This document shows positions 42,576 to 50,958 of a stretch of 64,000 nucleotides of DNA, piece by piece. Within the stretch, counting starts at the first letter, position 1. Each line of letters starts with the position of its first letter. The notes under the pieces were generated by a model. That model saw only the letters and a list, made by a program, of their open reading frames with translations. It was not told the DNA's origin and did no database searches. The position numbers and the translations under genes were made by a program. This stretch comes from Nakamurella alba (lineage in GTDB: Bacteria > Actinomycetota > Actinomycetes > Mycobacteriales > Nakamurellaceae), in NCBI RefSeq assembly GCF_009707545.1, contig NZ_WLYK01000005.1, forward strand, positions 124,001-188,000, written 5' to 3'.

Positions 42576-44489
42576 TCAGCGCAGGTACCGCGCCACCGGA
42601 CCGGCGGTCACCAGCCCGCTGCCGGCCGCGATCTCGGCCGCCGCCGGCGCCAGTGCCGTCCGGGCACGCGCGAGAAGAACGGTGTCGCCGACGATGTCGG
42701 CGGCCGCGGCGGCCAGGCACCAGAGCACCTCGAGCGGCAGACCGGGGTCCGGATCCGGGAGGTGAGCGAGGGCGGCGGCCGCGCTGTCGGGTTGGCCCTG
42801 CGCCAGCAGCAGGTGCGGGGTGATCCACGGCCGGTACGGCCCCGGGTCCAGCTCGCCGACCGACGCCTCCACCGGCAACCCATGTGCGAGGGACAGCGAG
42901 ACCAGTTGCAGCGCCAGCAATCCGCGCGACACCCCGGGCATCCCGGTCAGCTCGAGCCGGGCGGCCAACTCGCGGAACGACTGCTGCGACCGCGCCACCG
43001 GCCGGTCCGGCACCGCGGCCACGATCCGGAAACCGTCGGTGAACAACCGGACCAGCGGGCGCTCGTGCTCCGACCCGAGCCGGTCCGCCTCGTCCGCGTG
43101 CTGGCCGGCGGCGCCGGGGTCGCCGAGCGCGGTCAGGGCCTGCATCCGCACCAGATGACCCAGCACATGATGGTTCGGCAGGTCGTGCCGTGCGGCGAGA
43201 GTGACGAGCTCGGCGCCGATCTCGTCGCGCTCACGCGCCAGGCCGGCCCGTCCGTAGGACTGCAGGTACCGCCCGGACAGGGCGAAGGCGAGCAGCGCCG
43301 GGTCCTGCAGCTCCCTGGCCAGCGACTCCGCACGGGTCGCTGCCTCCGGGCCGCGCGGTCCCGGCACCCCGCGCAGCTCGATCGCCGCGGTCGCCAGCAG
43401 CCGCGCGCGCAACGCCGGATGGCGGTCACCGAGCCCGTCCAGTGCCTGCATCGCCGCGGTGGCGATACGGCGGGCGAGGTCCGGGTCGTCCGAGGTGGTC
43501 CACGCACCAGGCACGTCGAAGCCGCCGATCACCCGCGCGGCGAGCACGGGATCACCGGTGGCCGTTGCGGTCTCGATGGCGGTCCAGCGTTGCTCGCGCG
43601 CCGCGGCCAGCCCGTCGGCGCCGGTCACCGCCAGGGTGCGCAGCAGGCCGAGGGTGCCCTCCCACCGGGACCGACCACCGGCCGACCGGAGGCTCTCCGC
43701 CGCCCTGTCGAACGCCCGGTCCGCCGGCGTCGGCTTGAGATGTGCTGCCCGCTGCAGGATGTCGGTGTACAGCGCATCGATCTCCGGTCCCGGGTCCAGC
43801 CCCAGCTCGTCCGCCAGCCGGTGCCGGGCGCGGTCCAGCACGGCCAGTGCGTCGCCACGCCGGTCGGCGCGGTACAGCGCGGTGGCCAGTAGCCGCCATC
43901 CCGTCTCCCGCCAGGGGTTCTCGTCGACGAACGGGTCCAGGTCGCGGATCGCGCCGGACACGTCGCCGGTGTCGAGCCGGGCCCGGGCCAGCTGCTGCAC
44001 GGCATCGGCCCGCAGCTCCGACAGCCGACGGCGCTCGGCCGACAGCCGGGCGGAGTGGTCGAACCCGGCGTAGGCCGGTCCGCGCCACCGGCGCAGCACC
44101 GCCGGCAACCGCGCGACCACCTCCTGCGGGTCGTTGCCGATCCCACCCAGTGCCGCCTCGACCGCCCAGGCATCGACATCCGCGGTCGGCAACCGGAGCG
44201 CATAACCGCCGCCCTCGGTGACCAGCACGACCGGCGCCGTGCGCGGCGCACGGTCCGGTTCCAGCGCACGGCGCAGTGCCGCGACGAAGGTGCGGACCGC
44301 CGCGACCGCACCGTCGGGTGGGTCCGCCGGCCACAGCTCGTCGACCAGGGTCGTCGAGGACACGGCGCGGCCGCCCGCCGCCACCAGCAGCGCCAGCAGT
44401 TCCCGGTGCCGGGGGCCGCGCAGGTCGATGTCCGCGCCGGTGGCATCCTGCGCGATGACCGGCCCGAGCACCCCGACGACCGGCGTCAC
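42576..44489 (-). CDS. SARP/BTAD-family transcriptional regulator with long helical C-terminus
   Basis: A 637-residue activator-type protein. Residues ~1-95 are the OmpR-like winged helix (LRGPRHRELLALLVAAGGRAVSSTTLVDELWP, GGGYALRLP); residues ~100-245 are the bacterial transcriptional activator domain (EVVARLPAVLRRWRGPAYAGF, ELRADAVQQLARARLDTG, RADRRGDALAVLDRARHRLADELGLDPGPEI). The rest is TPR-like helical repeat with no NB-ARC P-loop, unlike AfsR. SARPs activate secondary metabolism, but no biosynthetic cluster is beside it; its divergent neighbour is the defluorinase-like hydrolase gene 56 bp away, which is its most likely target. GTG start with a weak CAGG site. Confidence 0.85.
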   Translation of the reverse strand: MTPVVGVLGPVIAQDATGADIDLRGPRHRELLALLVAAGGRAVSSTTLVDELWPADPPDGAVAAVRTFVAALRRALEPDRAPRTAPVVLVTEGGGYALRLPTADVDAWAVEAALGGIGNDPQEVVARLPAVLRRWRGPAYAGFDHSARLSAERRRLSELRADAVQQLARARLDTGDVSGAIRDLDPFVDENPWRETGWRLLATALYRADRRGDALAVLDRARHRLADELGLDPGPEIDALYTDILQRAAHLKPTPADRAFDRAAESLRSAGGRSRWEGTLGLLRTLAVTGADGLAAAREQRWTAIETATATGDPVLAARVIGGFDVPGAWTTSDDPDLARRIATAAMQALDGLGDRHPALRARLLATAAIELRGVPGPRGPEAATRAESLARELQDPALLAFALSGRYLQSYGRAGLARERDEIGAELVTLAARHDLPNHHVLGHLVRMQALTALGDPGAAGQHADEADRLGSEHERPLVRLFTDGFRIVAAVPDRPVARSQQSFRELAARLELTGMPGVSRGLLALQLVSLSLAHGLPVEASVGELDPGPYRPWITPHLLLAQGQPDSAAAALAHLPDPDPGLPLEVLWCLAAAAADIVGDTVLLARARTALAPAAAEIAAGSGLVTAGPVARYLR

Positions 44490-44545
44490 CAGTGCCTGAC
44501 CAGCGTGCTCATCGACCGCTCATCCGCCGTCGGCAGGCTGGTCCC

Positions 44546-45439
44546 ATGACTGCAACCCCACAGATCCCCGGATTCGACACCGTCGACGTGCCGGTGGCCG
44601 ACGGAGTCTCGCTGCACGCCGCGGTCGGCGGCACCGGCACGTCCGGCACGCCGATCGTGCTGCTGCACGGCTTCCCGCAGACCCACCTGATGTGGCGGCA
44701 CGTCGCCCCGGCGCTGGCCGCGGAGCACCCGGTGATCTGCCCCGACCTGCGCGGCTACGGGGACAGCGACAAGCCGGCGGAGGCCGGGCCGGACACCTAC
44801 AGCAAGCGGACGATGGCCGCCGACGTGGTGGCACTGGCCGCTGCGCTGGGCCACGACCGGTTCGCGTTGGCCGGCCATGACCGCGGCGCGCTGGTCGCGA
44901 TCCGCGCCGGGCTGGACCACCCCGGGACGGTGAGTCACCTGCTGTCCCTCGACGTGCTGCCCACCCTCGACATGTGGGACATCCTGCACGGCGCGCCGGC
45001 TGCGGTCGCCTGGCACCTCTACCTGATGGCGCAGCCGCCCGGATTGCCGGAGCGGATGATCGCCACCACCGCGGACGAGTTCTTCGGCTCCTTCATCGAC
45101 GGCTGGATCGCCGATCCGGCCGCGATCCCGGCGGACGTCCGCGAGCGCTACCTGACGGCGTCCCGCGAGGCGGTCACGTCGATCGTGGCGGACTACCGGG
45201 CGTCGGCCGGGATCGACCTGGAGCAGGACACGGCGGACCGGGCGGCCGGCCGCACGTTGCAGCTGCCGGTCACGGTGCTGCAGCAGGACTGGGGGACGCA
45301 GCTCGGGTTCGACCCGGTCGCGCTCTGGGGTGCGTGGGCGCCGGATCTGCGGCACCGGCTGGTCAAGACCGGTCACTTCATGGCCGAGGAGGCCCCGGAC
45401 CTGGTGGTCGAGGAGATCCGCGCGCTCGTCAGCCGGTGA
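44546..45439 (+). CDS. Haloacetate-dehalogenase/epoxide-hydrolase-like alpha/beta hydrolase
   Basis: A 297-residue cytoplasmic hydrolase. The nucleophile is Asp112 in GHDRGA, HGFPQTHLMW (residues 41-50) forms the oxyanion region, DLRGYGDSDKP is conserved, Asp136 is the acid and His277 (GHFMAEE) the base. This pattern is that of fluoroacetate dehalogenases and close epoxide hydrolases. Compared with RPA1163 as I remember it, the halide-pocket His157 and Tyr217 and one carboxylate-binding Arg113 are kept, while the second Arg is Leu116 and the pocket Trp is Leu158. It could use a different halo-acid or an epoxide. Its stop overlaps the fluoride-channel gene tail by 11 bp. Confidence 0.82.
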   Translation: MTATPQIPGFDTVDVPVADGVSLHAAVGGTGTSGTPIVLLHGFPQTHLMWRHVAPALAAEHPVICPDLRGYGDSDKPAEAGPDTYSKRTMAADVVALAAALGHDRFALAGHDRGALVAIRAGLDHPGTVSHLLSLDVLPTLDMWDILHGAPAAVAWHLYLMAQPPGLPERMIATTADEFFGSFIDGWIADPAAIPADVRERYLTASREAVTSIVADYRASAGIDLEQDTADRAAGRTLQLPVTVLQQDWGTQLGFDPVALWGAWAPDLRHRLVKTGHFMAEEAPDLVVEEIRALVSR

Positions 45440-45779
45440 TCAGCAGGCCGAGCCAGACCGCCGCGCTGCCCAGCACCAGGGTGCCGACCACGTTCAGCAC
45501 CGCCGACCACCGGGGGCCGCGCTCGGCCAGCCGGACCGTCTCGAAGGAGAAGGTGGAGTAGGTGGTGAGGGCGCCGCAGAAGCCGGTGGCCAGCAGCAGC
45601 ACGGCCCAGGACGGCAGCGCGGCCCCGGCGACCAGGCCGAGGACGAGGCAGCCGAGAGTGTTGACGGCCATCGTGCCGAGCGGGAACCCGCTGCCGGTCA
45701 CCGTCTGCACCACCCGGTCCAGCAGGTACCGCAGCGGCGCCCCGATCGCCGCGCCGGCCACCACCAGCAGCACGTTCAC
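45429..45779 (-). CDS. crcB: Fluoride channel FluC/CrcB, second subunit
   Basis: A 116-residue protein with four transmembrane helices, one half of a heterodimeric fluoride exporter. GAAIGAPLRYLLDR (helix 1), PLGTMAVNTLGCLVLGL (helix 2, pore Asn), ATGFCGALTTYSTFSFE (helix 3 with the TTYSTF break and Phe box) and a final hydrophobic helix are all visible. GTG 45779 overlaps the other subunit's stop (GTGA). Paired crcB genes are usual in Gram-positive bacteria, where antiparallel dimers expel F-. Its 3' end overlaps the convergent dehalogenase-like gene. Confidence 0.9.
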   Translation of the reverse strand: MNVLLVVAGAAIGAPLRYLLDRVVQTVTGSGFPLGTMAVNTLGCLVLGLVAGAALPSWAVLLLATGFCGALTTYSTFSFETVRLAERGPRWSAVLNVVGTLVLGSAAVWLGLLITG

Positions 45780-46252
45780 CGGTGCCCCACCGCCCGGCGG
45801 GTGAGCACCAGCCCGGCCCAGGTGCCGAACAACGCGCCGGCCAAGGTGCCGACCAGGTAGCCGGCGGCCGCACCCGGGTGCCCGCCCTCGACCAGCCGGT
45901 GCACGTCCAGGGCATACGTCGAGAAGGTGGTGTACCCGCCCAGCACGCCGGTGCCGAGCAGCGGCCGCAGCAGCCGGTGGGCACCCGGTCGCTCGACGAC
46001 CAGCACCATCAGCACACCGATCAGCAGGCTGCCGCTGACGTTGATGACCAGCACGTCCCACGGGATCGTGCCGGGCGCCGCCGGCCACAGCAGGCCGATC
46101 CCGTACCGCGCGAGCGCGCCGACCGCGCCACCCAGGGCCACCGCGCCGAGCACCGAGCCGTGCCGCCGGCGCAGTTCGGCTCGCTGCCGGGGGTCGCGCA
46201 GGTCGACGTCGGCGTCGACCGGCTCGACCAGCCTCCAGAACGTTCGCGGCAC
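45776..46252 (-). CDS. crcB: Fluoride channel FluC/CrcB, first subunit
   Basis: A 158-residue protein, four helices with a ~35-residue hydrophilic N-terminal extension (RTFWRLVEPVDADVDLRDP). GGAVGALARYGIGL, PWDVLVINVSGSLLIGV (pore Asn), GTGVLGGYTTFSTYALD (TTFST break) and GTLAGALFGTWAGLVL are family landmarks. GTG 46252 is used; a nearby ATG (46260) is out of frame. A later start within the extension cannot be ruled out. No fluoride (crcB-motif) riboswitch was recognised in the upstream 80 bases. It forms the exporter with the gene that follows. Confidence 0.9.
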   Translation of the reverse strand: MPRTFWRLVEPVDADVDLRDPRQRAELRRRHGSVLGAVALGGAVGALARYGIGLLWPAAPGTIPWDVLVINVSGSLLIGVLMVLVVERPGAHRLLRPLLGTGVLGGYTTFSTYALDVHRLVEGGHPGAAAGYLVGTLAGALFGTWAGLVLTRRAVGHR

Positions 46253-46333
46253 CCGGGCATCCTGGCACCCGGACCGCAGAAACCCGGCGCACACTGGGCG
46301 ACGCGCACAGGTGCGCGGAGTCGAGGAGGCGGC

Positions 46334-46705
46334 ATGTCGGGGATCGCAGCGTGGTTGACGGTGGGCGACGCGTCGGCGGCGGTCGCCTTCTACGGCACGG
46401 CCTTCGGCGCGGCGGTGGTGCACCGCACCGAGATCGACGGGCAGGTGATCGTCGCGCGGCTGTCGCTGGCCGGGTCGGAGTTCTGGGTGCAGCAGGACGA
46501 CGGGGTCGACCCGGCGGCCCGGGCGCCGCAGGCGGTCGCGGCGGTCCGGATGATCGTGAGCAACGACGATCCGGACGACGCCTTCGCCCGGGCGGTGGCG
46601 ACGGGGGCCATCGCGGTCGCCGACCCGCACACCGAGCACGGCTGGCGCACCGGCCGGGTGCGCGACCCGTTCGGCCACGAGTGGGAACTGTCCCGGGAGC
46701 TGTGA
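46334..46705 (+). CDS. VOC-family (glyoxalase/bleomycin-resistance fold) protein
   Basis: A 123-residue single-domain VOC protein of the PhnB-like group. AAWLTVGDASAAVAFYGTAFGA is the typical start; LAGSEFWVQQDD and DPFGHEWELSREL are the two conserved strands, the last carrying a metal-ligand-like Glu and His. The ATG at 46334 has GAGGAGG nearby. It is divergent from the fluoride-channel genes (81-bp gap) and converges with the TetR gene (7 bp). The activity is unknown; such proteins are isomerases, dioxygenases or binding proteins. Confidence 0.85.
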   Translation: MSGIAAWLTVGDASAAVAFYGTAFGAAVVHRTEIDGQVIVARLSLAGSEFWVQQDDGVDPAARAPQAVAAVRMIVSNDDPDDAFARAVATGAIAVADPHTEHGWRTGRVRDPFGHEWELSREL

Positions 46706-46712
46706 TCCCCGG

Positions 46713-47273
46713 TCAGCGGGCGAGCCCGGCGACCAGCACCCCGGCCATCAGTCGCGGGTCGTAGCGCGGGTCGCCGGCGCCCATGCAGAGGTTGCCGACG
46801 GCGAACATCAGCACCAGCGGCTCGATGTCCCCGCGGATCTGGCCTGCGCCCACCGCCGCGTCCAGCAGTTGCCCGCACACCGGGACCAGCTGCTCCAGGA
46901 ACCAGGCGTGCAGGGTGCGGAATCCGGCGTCGTCGGACTGCATCGCCTCGGCGAGACCGTGCTTGGTGACCAGGAAGTCGACGAACAGGTCGATCCACCC
47001 GGCCAGCGCCTGATGCGGCGTGTCGGCGGAGGCGAGCAGTTCCGGCCCGGCCTCGACGCAGGCCTGCACCTGGTGCTTGTAGACGGCGACGACCAGGTCG
47101 GCCCGGGTCGGGAAGTGCCGGTAGATGGTGCCGACCCCGACCCCGGCCCGCTTCGCGATGTCCCGGACCGGCGCGGACACCCCGGCGGCGACGAAGGCGG
47201 CGGCCGCGGCGTCCAGCAGGGTGCGCTCGTTGCGCACCGCATCCGCGCGCCGGCGCGGGACGTCCTCGGGCAC
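46713..47273 (-). CDS. TetR-family repressor
   Basis: A 186-residue TetR regulator. ERTLLDAAAAAFVAAGVSAPVRDIAKRAGVGVGTIYRHFPTRADLVVAVY is the canonical N-terminal HTH, and the C-terminal half is the ligand-binding helical domain. The GTG start at 47273 has a perfect AAGGAGGT nine bases upstream. It is divergent from an aldo/keto reductase operon, and two perfect palindromes in the 131-bp gap are its evident operators. It should respond to a substrate of the reductase pair. Confidence 0.93.
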   Translation of the reverse strand: MPEDVPRRRADAVRNERTLLDAAAAAFVAAGVSAPVRDIAKRAGVGVGTIYRHFPTRADLVVAVYKHQVQACVEAGPELLASADTPHQALAGWIDLFVDFLVTKHGLAEAMQSDDAGFRTLHAWFLEQLVPVCGQLLDAAVGAGQIRGDIEPLVLMFAVGNLCMGAGDPRYDPRLMAGVLVAGLAR

Positions 47274-47288
47274 AGCCGACCGACCTCC

Positions 47289-47340
47289 TTGCTAAACGGA
47301 ACACGGTTCCGTATGTTCGATAGCGGAACTTGGTTCCGCT
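47289..47340 (+). promoter_or_regulatory. AKR promoter with two perfect TetR operators
   Basis: On the plus strand TTGCTA (47289-47294), a 17-base spacer and TATGTT (47312-47317) form a good promoter. The spacer is almost filled by ACGGAAC-acg-GTTCCGT (47296-47312). A second perfect palindrome, AGCGGAAC-ttg-GTTCCGCT (47322-47340), covers the expected transcription start. Both share the CGGAAC-N3-GTTCCG core and their centres are 27 bp apart. Symmetry, sharing of sequence and placement over -35 to +1 make TetR control of the reductase operon very likely. Confidence 0.8.
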
Positions 47341-47404
47341 TCCCCAGGATGCCAGATCACCAGGGGCAGCGGAACCGACACCCACCATCAGAGGAGGACC
47401 CGCC

Positions 47405-48433
47405 ATGCAGTACCGCACGTTGGGCCGCACCGGGGTGCAGGTCAGCACCTTTGCGCTGGGCGCGATGAACTTCGGTGCGATCGGCCGCACCACCCAGGAC
47501 GAGGCCACCGCCATCGTCGACGCCGCGCTGGAGGCCGGCATCAACCTGATCGACACCGCCGACGCCTACGGCGACGGGGAGTCGGAGGAGATGGTCGGCC
47601 GCGCACTCGCCGGCCGCCGCGACGACGTCGTACTGGCCACGAAGGCCTACCTGCCGATGGGCGACGAACGGAACCACCGCGGCAGTTCGCGCCGCTGGCT
47701 GGTGCGCGAGCTCGAGGACAGCCTGCGCCGGCTGGCCGTCGACCACGTCGACCTCTACCAGGTGCACCGCTGGGACACGGAGACCAGCGACGAGGAGACA
47801 CTGTCGGCGCTCACCGACCTGCAGCGGGCCGGCAAGATCCGCTACTTCGGCTCGTCCACCTTCCCGGCGCACCGCATCGTGCAGGCGCAGTGGACGGCGC
47901 AGGACCGGCGGCTCGGGCGCTACGTCACCGAGCAGCCGCCGTACTCGATCCTGCAGCGCGGCATCGAGACCCACGTCCTGCCGGTCACCCAGGAGTACGG
48001 CATGGGCGTGCTGGCCTGGAGCCCGCTCGCCTCCGGCTGGCTGTCCGGGGCGGTGCGGCAGGACCGGGAGATCAGCACCCACCGCTCGGTGATCCTGCCC
48101 GGCCGCTTCGACCTGACCACCCCGTCGAACCGGGCCCGGATGGCGGCGGTCGAGCAGCTGACCACGGTGGCAGAGAAGGCCGGTCTCTCGCTGATCCAGC
48201 TCGCCCTCGGCTTCGTCACCGCGCACCCCGGGGTGACGTCGGCGCTGCTCGGGCCGCGCACGGTGGACCACCTGGTCTCCCAGCTCGCCGCCGCCGACGT
48301 GGTACTGCCCACCGACGTGCTGGATGCGATCGACGGGATCGTCGCCCCCGGCACCGATCTCGCACCGGAGGAGAAGTTCGACACCCCGCCGTCGCTGCTC
48401 GACCCGGCCCTGCGCCGGCGACGGGCGGCCTGA
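47405..48433 (+). CDS. Aldo/keto reductase
   Basis: A 342-residue (alpha/beta)8 NADPH-dependent reductase of the YajO/AKR11-like group. It starts MQYRTLGRTGVQVSTFALGAMNFG; the catalytic tetrad residues appear in NLIDTADAYGDGESEEMVGRAL (Asp, Tyr), VVLATKAY (Lys) and DLYQVHRWD (His). LAWSPLASGWLSG and the C-terminal GVTSALLGPRTVDHLVSQLAA (nucleotide binding) are typical. GAGGAGG is eight bases before the ATG. It is transcribed with the LLM oxidoreductase from a TetR-controlled promoter. Confidence 0.93.
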   Translation: MQYRTLGRTGVQVSTFALGAMNFGAIGRTTQDEATAIVDAALEAGINLIDTADAYGDGESEEMVGRALAGRRDDVVLATKAYLPMGDERNHRGSSRRWLVRELEDSLRRLAVDHVDLYQVHRWDTETSDEETLSALTDLQRAGKIRYFGSSTFPAHRIVQAQWTAQDRRLGRYVTEQPPYSILQRGIETHVLPVTQEYGMGVLAWSPLASGWLSGAVRQDREISTHRSVILPGRFDLTTPSNRARMAAVEQLTTVAEKAGLSLIQLALGFVTAHPGVTSALLGPRTVDHLVSQLAAADVVLPTDVLDAIDGIVAPGTDLAPEEKFDTPPSLLDPALRRRRAA

Positions 48434-48434
48434 C

Positions 48435-49304
48435 ATGGCCCGCGTGAGCCTGGGAATCATGACCCCGCCGGCCCAGGTCGGCTACGACGAGATCCTGCGC
48501 GTCTGGCAGGAGGCCGACGGCATCCCGGTCATCGAGCACGCCTGGCTCTTCGACCATCTGATCCCGATCTTCGGTGACCCGGACGGTCCCGTCCTCGAGG
48601 GCTGGACCACCCTGGCCGCGCTCGCCGCGAGCACCACCCGGCTGCGGATGGGCCTGCTCGTCAGTGCGAACCGGGTCCGGCCACCGGCCCTGCTGGCCCG
48701 GATGGCGGCGACGGTCGACGTCATCTCCGGCGGCCGGCTCGACTTCGGCATCGGGGTCGGGTCCCGGCCGGACGCGCCGATCGCCCGGCGGGAGTACGCG
48801 GCACACGGCCTGCCGTTCGTTCCGGTCGCGGAGGCGGTGGCCGCCTTCACCGAGGCGGTGCCGGCCATCCGCCGGCTGTGGACCGAGGAGCAGCCGTTCG
48901 ACCTGGACGGGAAGTACGTGCAGCTCAAGGATGCCTACTGCAACCCGAAACCGGTGCAGCGGCCGGGTCCGCCGATCGTCATCGGCGGCCGGTCGGCGCC
49001 GGTGCTGCGGGTGGTCGCGGAGCACGCTGACATCTGGAACATGCCGGGCGGATCGATGCAGGACGCGGACGACCGCAGTGCCCTGCTGGACCGGTACTGC
49101 GAGCGGATCGGCCGGAACCCCGCGGAGATCACCCGGTCCCTGCCCATCGGCGTCTCCTACGACCGGCCGGACACCACCCGCGCCGCCATCGCCGAGGCGA
49201 TCGAGCACGGGTTCACCCACCTCGTGCTGTCCCTGCCCTCGCCGTACCCGCCGGAGGTCGCCGCCTGGGTGGCCACCGAGCTCGCCCCGGCCGCGGGTCT
49301 CTGA
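48435..49304 (+). CDS. LLM-class (luciferase-like) F420/flavin-dependent oxidoreductase
   Basis: A 289-residue bacterial-luciferase-like TIM barrel. It shows VEHAWLFDH-type start (IEHAWLFDHLIPIFGD), TTRLRMGLLVSANRVRPPALLARMAATVDVISGGRLDFGIGVGSRPD, and KPVQRPGPPIVIGGRSAPVLRVVAEHADIWNM, all landmarks of the actinobacterial F420-dependent group. The gene starts one base after the aldo/keto reductase stop, so they are co-translated. The pair may reduce and oxidise the same carbonyl or unsaturated compound, sensed by TetR. Confidence 0.9.
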   Translation: MARVSLGIMTPPAQVGYDEILRVWQEADGIPVIEHAWLFDHLIPIFGDPDGPVLEGWTTLAALAASTTRLRMGLLVSANRVRPPALLARMAATVDVISGGRLDFGIGVGSRPDAPIARREYAAHGLPFVPVAEAVAAFTEAVPAIRRLWTEEQPFDLDGKYVQLKDAYCNPKPVQRPGPPIVIGGRSAPVLRVVAEHADIWNMPGGSMQDADDRSALLDRYCERIGRNPAEITRSLPIGVSYDRPDTTRAAIAEAIEHGFTHLVLSLPSPYPPEVAAWVATELAPAAGL

Positions 49305-49463
49305 CGGGCCCGACGATCGGTGGACGGTGCCTCCACCGACGCACCCACCGGTCGTCGGATACCCGGGAGTGCACCGCGGCAGCAGGATTGTTCTCAGCAG
49401 CACGGCCTGGAAAACCGGAGCTGCGGCTCGGCTCTCCGGATACTCCCGACTCTCCGGAGGCAC

Positions 49464-49495
49464 CGGCCCGGTCCCACCCCGACGGGACCGGGCCG
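49464..49495 (+). terminator. Terminator hairpin after the AKR-LLM operon
   Basis: CGGCCCGGTCCC (49464-49475) and GGGACCGGGCCG (49484-49495) are perfectly complementary, 12 bp, with an eight-base loop. It lies 160 bp downstream of the LLM gene stop, so a 3' untranslated stretch is implied. It has no T-tract. Confidence 0.6.
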
Positions 49496-50091
49496 CGGGC
49501 CGGGGAGATCCTGGAGCCGGGAAGCCGGGGACATCAAGATTTGTCCGTTCTCACCGACCGTGCCCGCGTCCGGCCACCCGGCGGCGTGACACCGGCCGTC
49601 CGCCACCCGATCCGGGCACCGGATCGGCGACCCGGGCGACATCCGGACCGCCGGTCGGTGGCACCACCGGAGCCTCTCTCCCACCGATGATCCGCGGGAG
49701 CCCGTCGCCGTCCGTCCCTCCGCTCCCCCGTTCGGGCACCCGGTCCTGTCAACGGCGTCCGGCGTCACCCCACGTCCGGTCGTCATCACGACGATCAGGT
49801 GTGACGGACGCCCGCCACAGTCGAATGTCCCACGTTGTCATCACTGTCTGTGATAGTCCTTCTGACCACGGAAAGTAGCCGTTCTGCGAGTTCACCGTCG
49901 CCGAAGGACCGCGGCGACCTGTCCTCGAGCGGCCCTCTGCACCCGTCGAGCCCGCTACGCAGCGTCGATCGAATCGCTACTCACTGCTACACAACGTCAC
50001 GGTGAGCTCCACCCGGTCTGAGGACTGCTTCGCGACGTTCTGCCTGATAAACCTATGTGGCCACCCCAGGAACCCACAGGAGACCAGTCAG
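49496..50091. other. Gene-less region before the SGNH hydrolase
   Basis: About 600 bp between the operon terminator and the next start. The open frames here show no protein-like pattern. From about 49800 the DNA becomes less GC-rich (gttgtcatcactgtctgtga, gataaacctatgtgg), which is where a promoter and a long 5' leader for the SGNH gene may lie. No riboswitch, tRNA or repeat was recognised. Confidence 0.35.
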
Positions 50092-50898
50092 ATGCGCGCC
50101 CTTCGCCTTCCCGCAGTCCTCGCCACCGCGTGCGCCGCCGCCGCGGTCGCCCTGTTCTCCGCGCCGGCCATGGCCAGTGCCGCGGGGCCGGTCGATTACG
50201 TCGCTCTCGGTGACTCCTACTCGTCGGGAACAGGAGCGGGGGCGTACACGAACAGTAGTTGTCAGCGGACCAACGCCGCGTACCCGGCGCTGTACGCCTC
50301 GGCCGCCAAGGTCGCATCGTTCAGCTTCGTCGCCTGCGGTGGTGCCACCACCTCGACCGTCTCCACCAAGCAGCTCGGCACCCTCACCGCCGCCACCGAC
50401 CTGGTCACCATCACCGTCGGCGGCAACGACATCGGCTTCGGCAACGCAATGACCACCTGCACCCTGCAGAGCCCGGCCGCCTGCGCCACCGCGGTGAACA
50501 AGTCCACCGCCACCGCCACCAAGTCGCTGCCGGCCAAGCTGGACGCCATCTACGCCAAGATCAAGGCCAAGGCCCCCAACGCGAAGCTCGTCGTCCTCGG
50601 CTACCCGGAGCTCTACCCGGCCACCCCGAAGGGCATGTGCGGCTTCATGCAGGCCCCCTCGCAGGTCACCCTGAACAACGCCACCGTGATCCTGAACGGC
50701 GTGCTGGCCGCTGCCGCGGCGCGCGCCGGCGCCACCTACGCGGACGTCACCGAGGACTTCGACGGCCACGAGCTGTGCTCCACCAGCACGGCTTTCGTCA
50801 CCGGCATCAACTTTGCCGCGATCGGCTCCTCGTACCACCCGACGGCGGCCGGCCAGAAGTCCGGCTACCTGGCCGGTCTCGTCGGCGCCATCGGCTGA
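50092..50898 (+). CDS. Secreted SGNH/GDSL hydrolase (lipase/esterase)
   Basis: A 268-residue exported hydrolase. The signal peptide (residues 1 to ~30) ends near AMASAAG. Block I is ALGDSYSSGTGAG with catalytic Ser42, block III is VGGNDIGFG (oxyanion Gly/Asn), and block V is SSYHPTAAGQ with catalytic His249, as in Streptomyces GDSL lipases. Six Cys residues in three local pairs (SCQR/VACG, TTCT/AACA, MCGF/ELCS) match the three disulphides of that group. AGGAGA lies eight bases before the ATG. The longer open frame from 50002 was rejected because it would bury the signal peptide. Confidence 0.92.
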   Translation: MRALRLPAVLATACAAAAVALFSAPAMASAAGPVDYVALGDSYSSGTGAGAYTNSSCQRTNAAYPALYASAAKVASFSFVACGGATTSTVSTKQLGTLTAATDLVTITVGGNDIGFGNAMTTCTLQSPAACATAVNKSTATATKSLPAKLDAIYAKIKAKAPNAKLVVLGYPELYPATPKGMCGFMQAPSQVTLNNATVILNGVLAAAAARAGATYADVTEDFDGHELCSTSTAFVTGINFAAIGSSYHPTAAGQKSGYLAGLVGAIG

Positions 50899-50922
50899 GT
50901 ACCTGCACGAGAAGAGGTCTCG

Positions 50923-50958
50923 CGGCCCGCTCCGGGAATCACTCCCCGGGGCGGGCCG
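50923..50958. terminator. Convergent terminator hairpin
   Basis: A 14-bp stem with one mismatch or wobble (50923-50936 with 50945-50958) and an eight-base loop lies 25 bp after the SGNH gene stop and overlaps the last codons of the convergent membrane-protein gene. It probably ends transcription from both sides. Confidence 0.6.

Noticed and set aside
44546-45439. Naming the hydrolase as a fluoroacetate dehalogenase outright.
   Set aside because: Two of the residues used for fluoride and carboxylate binding in the studied enzyme are replaced, so only the superfamily-level call is safe.
46253-46333. Fluoride riboswitch before the fluC pair.
   Set aside because: I looked on the minus strand for the conserved crcB-motif segments and found none; the region is only ~80 bp and shared with a divergent gene.
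49394-49789. A 131-codon minus-strand open frame in the gap after the LLM gene.
   Set aside because: It runs across the terminator hairpin, has no ribosome-binding site and a Gly/Arg/Pro-rich shuffled composition.
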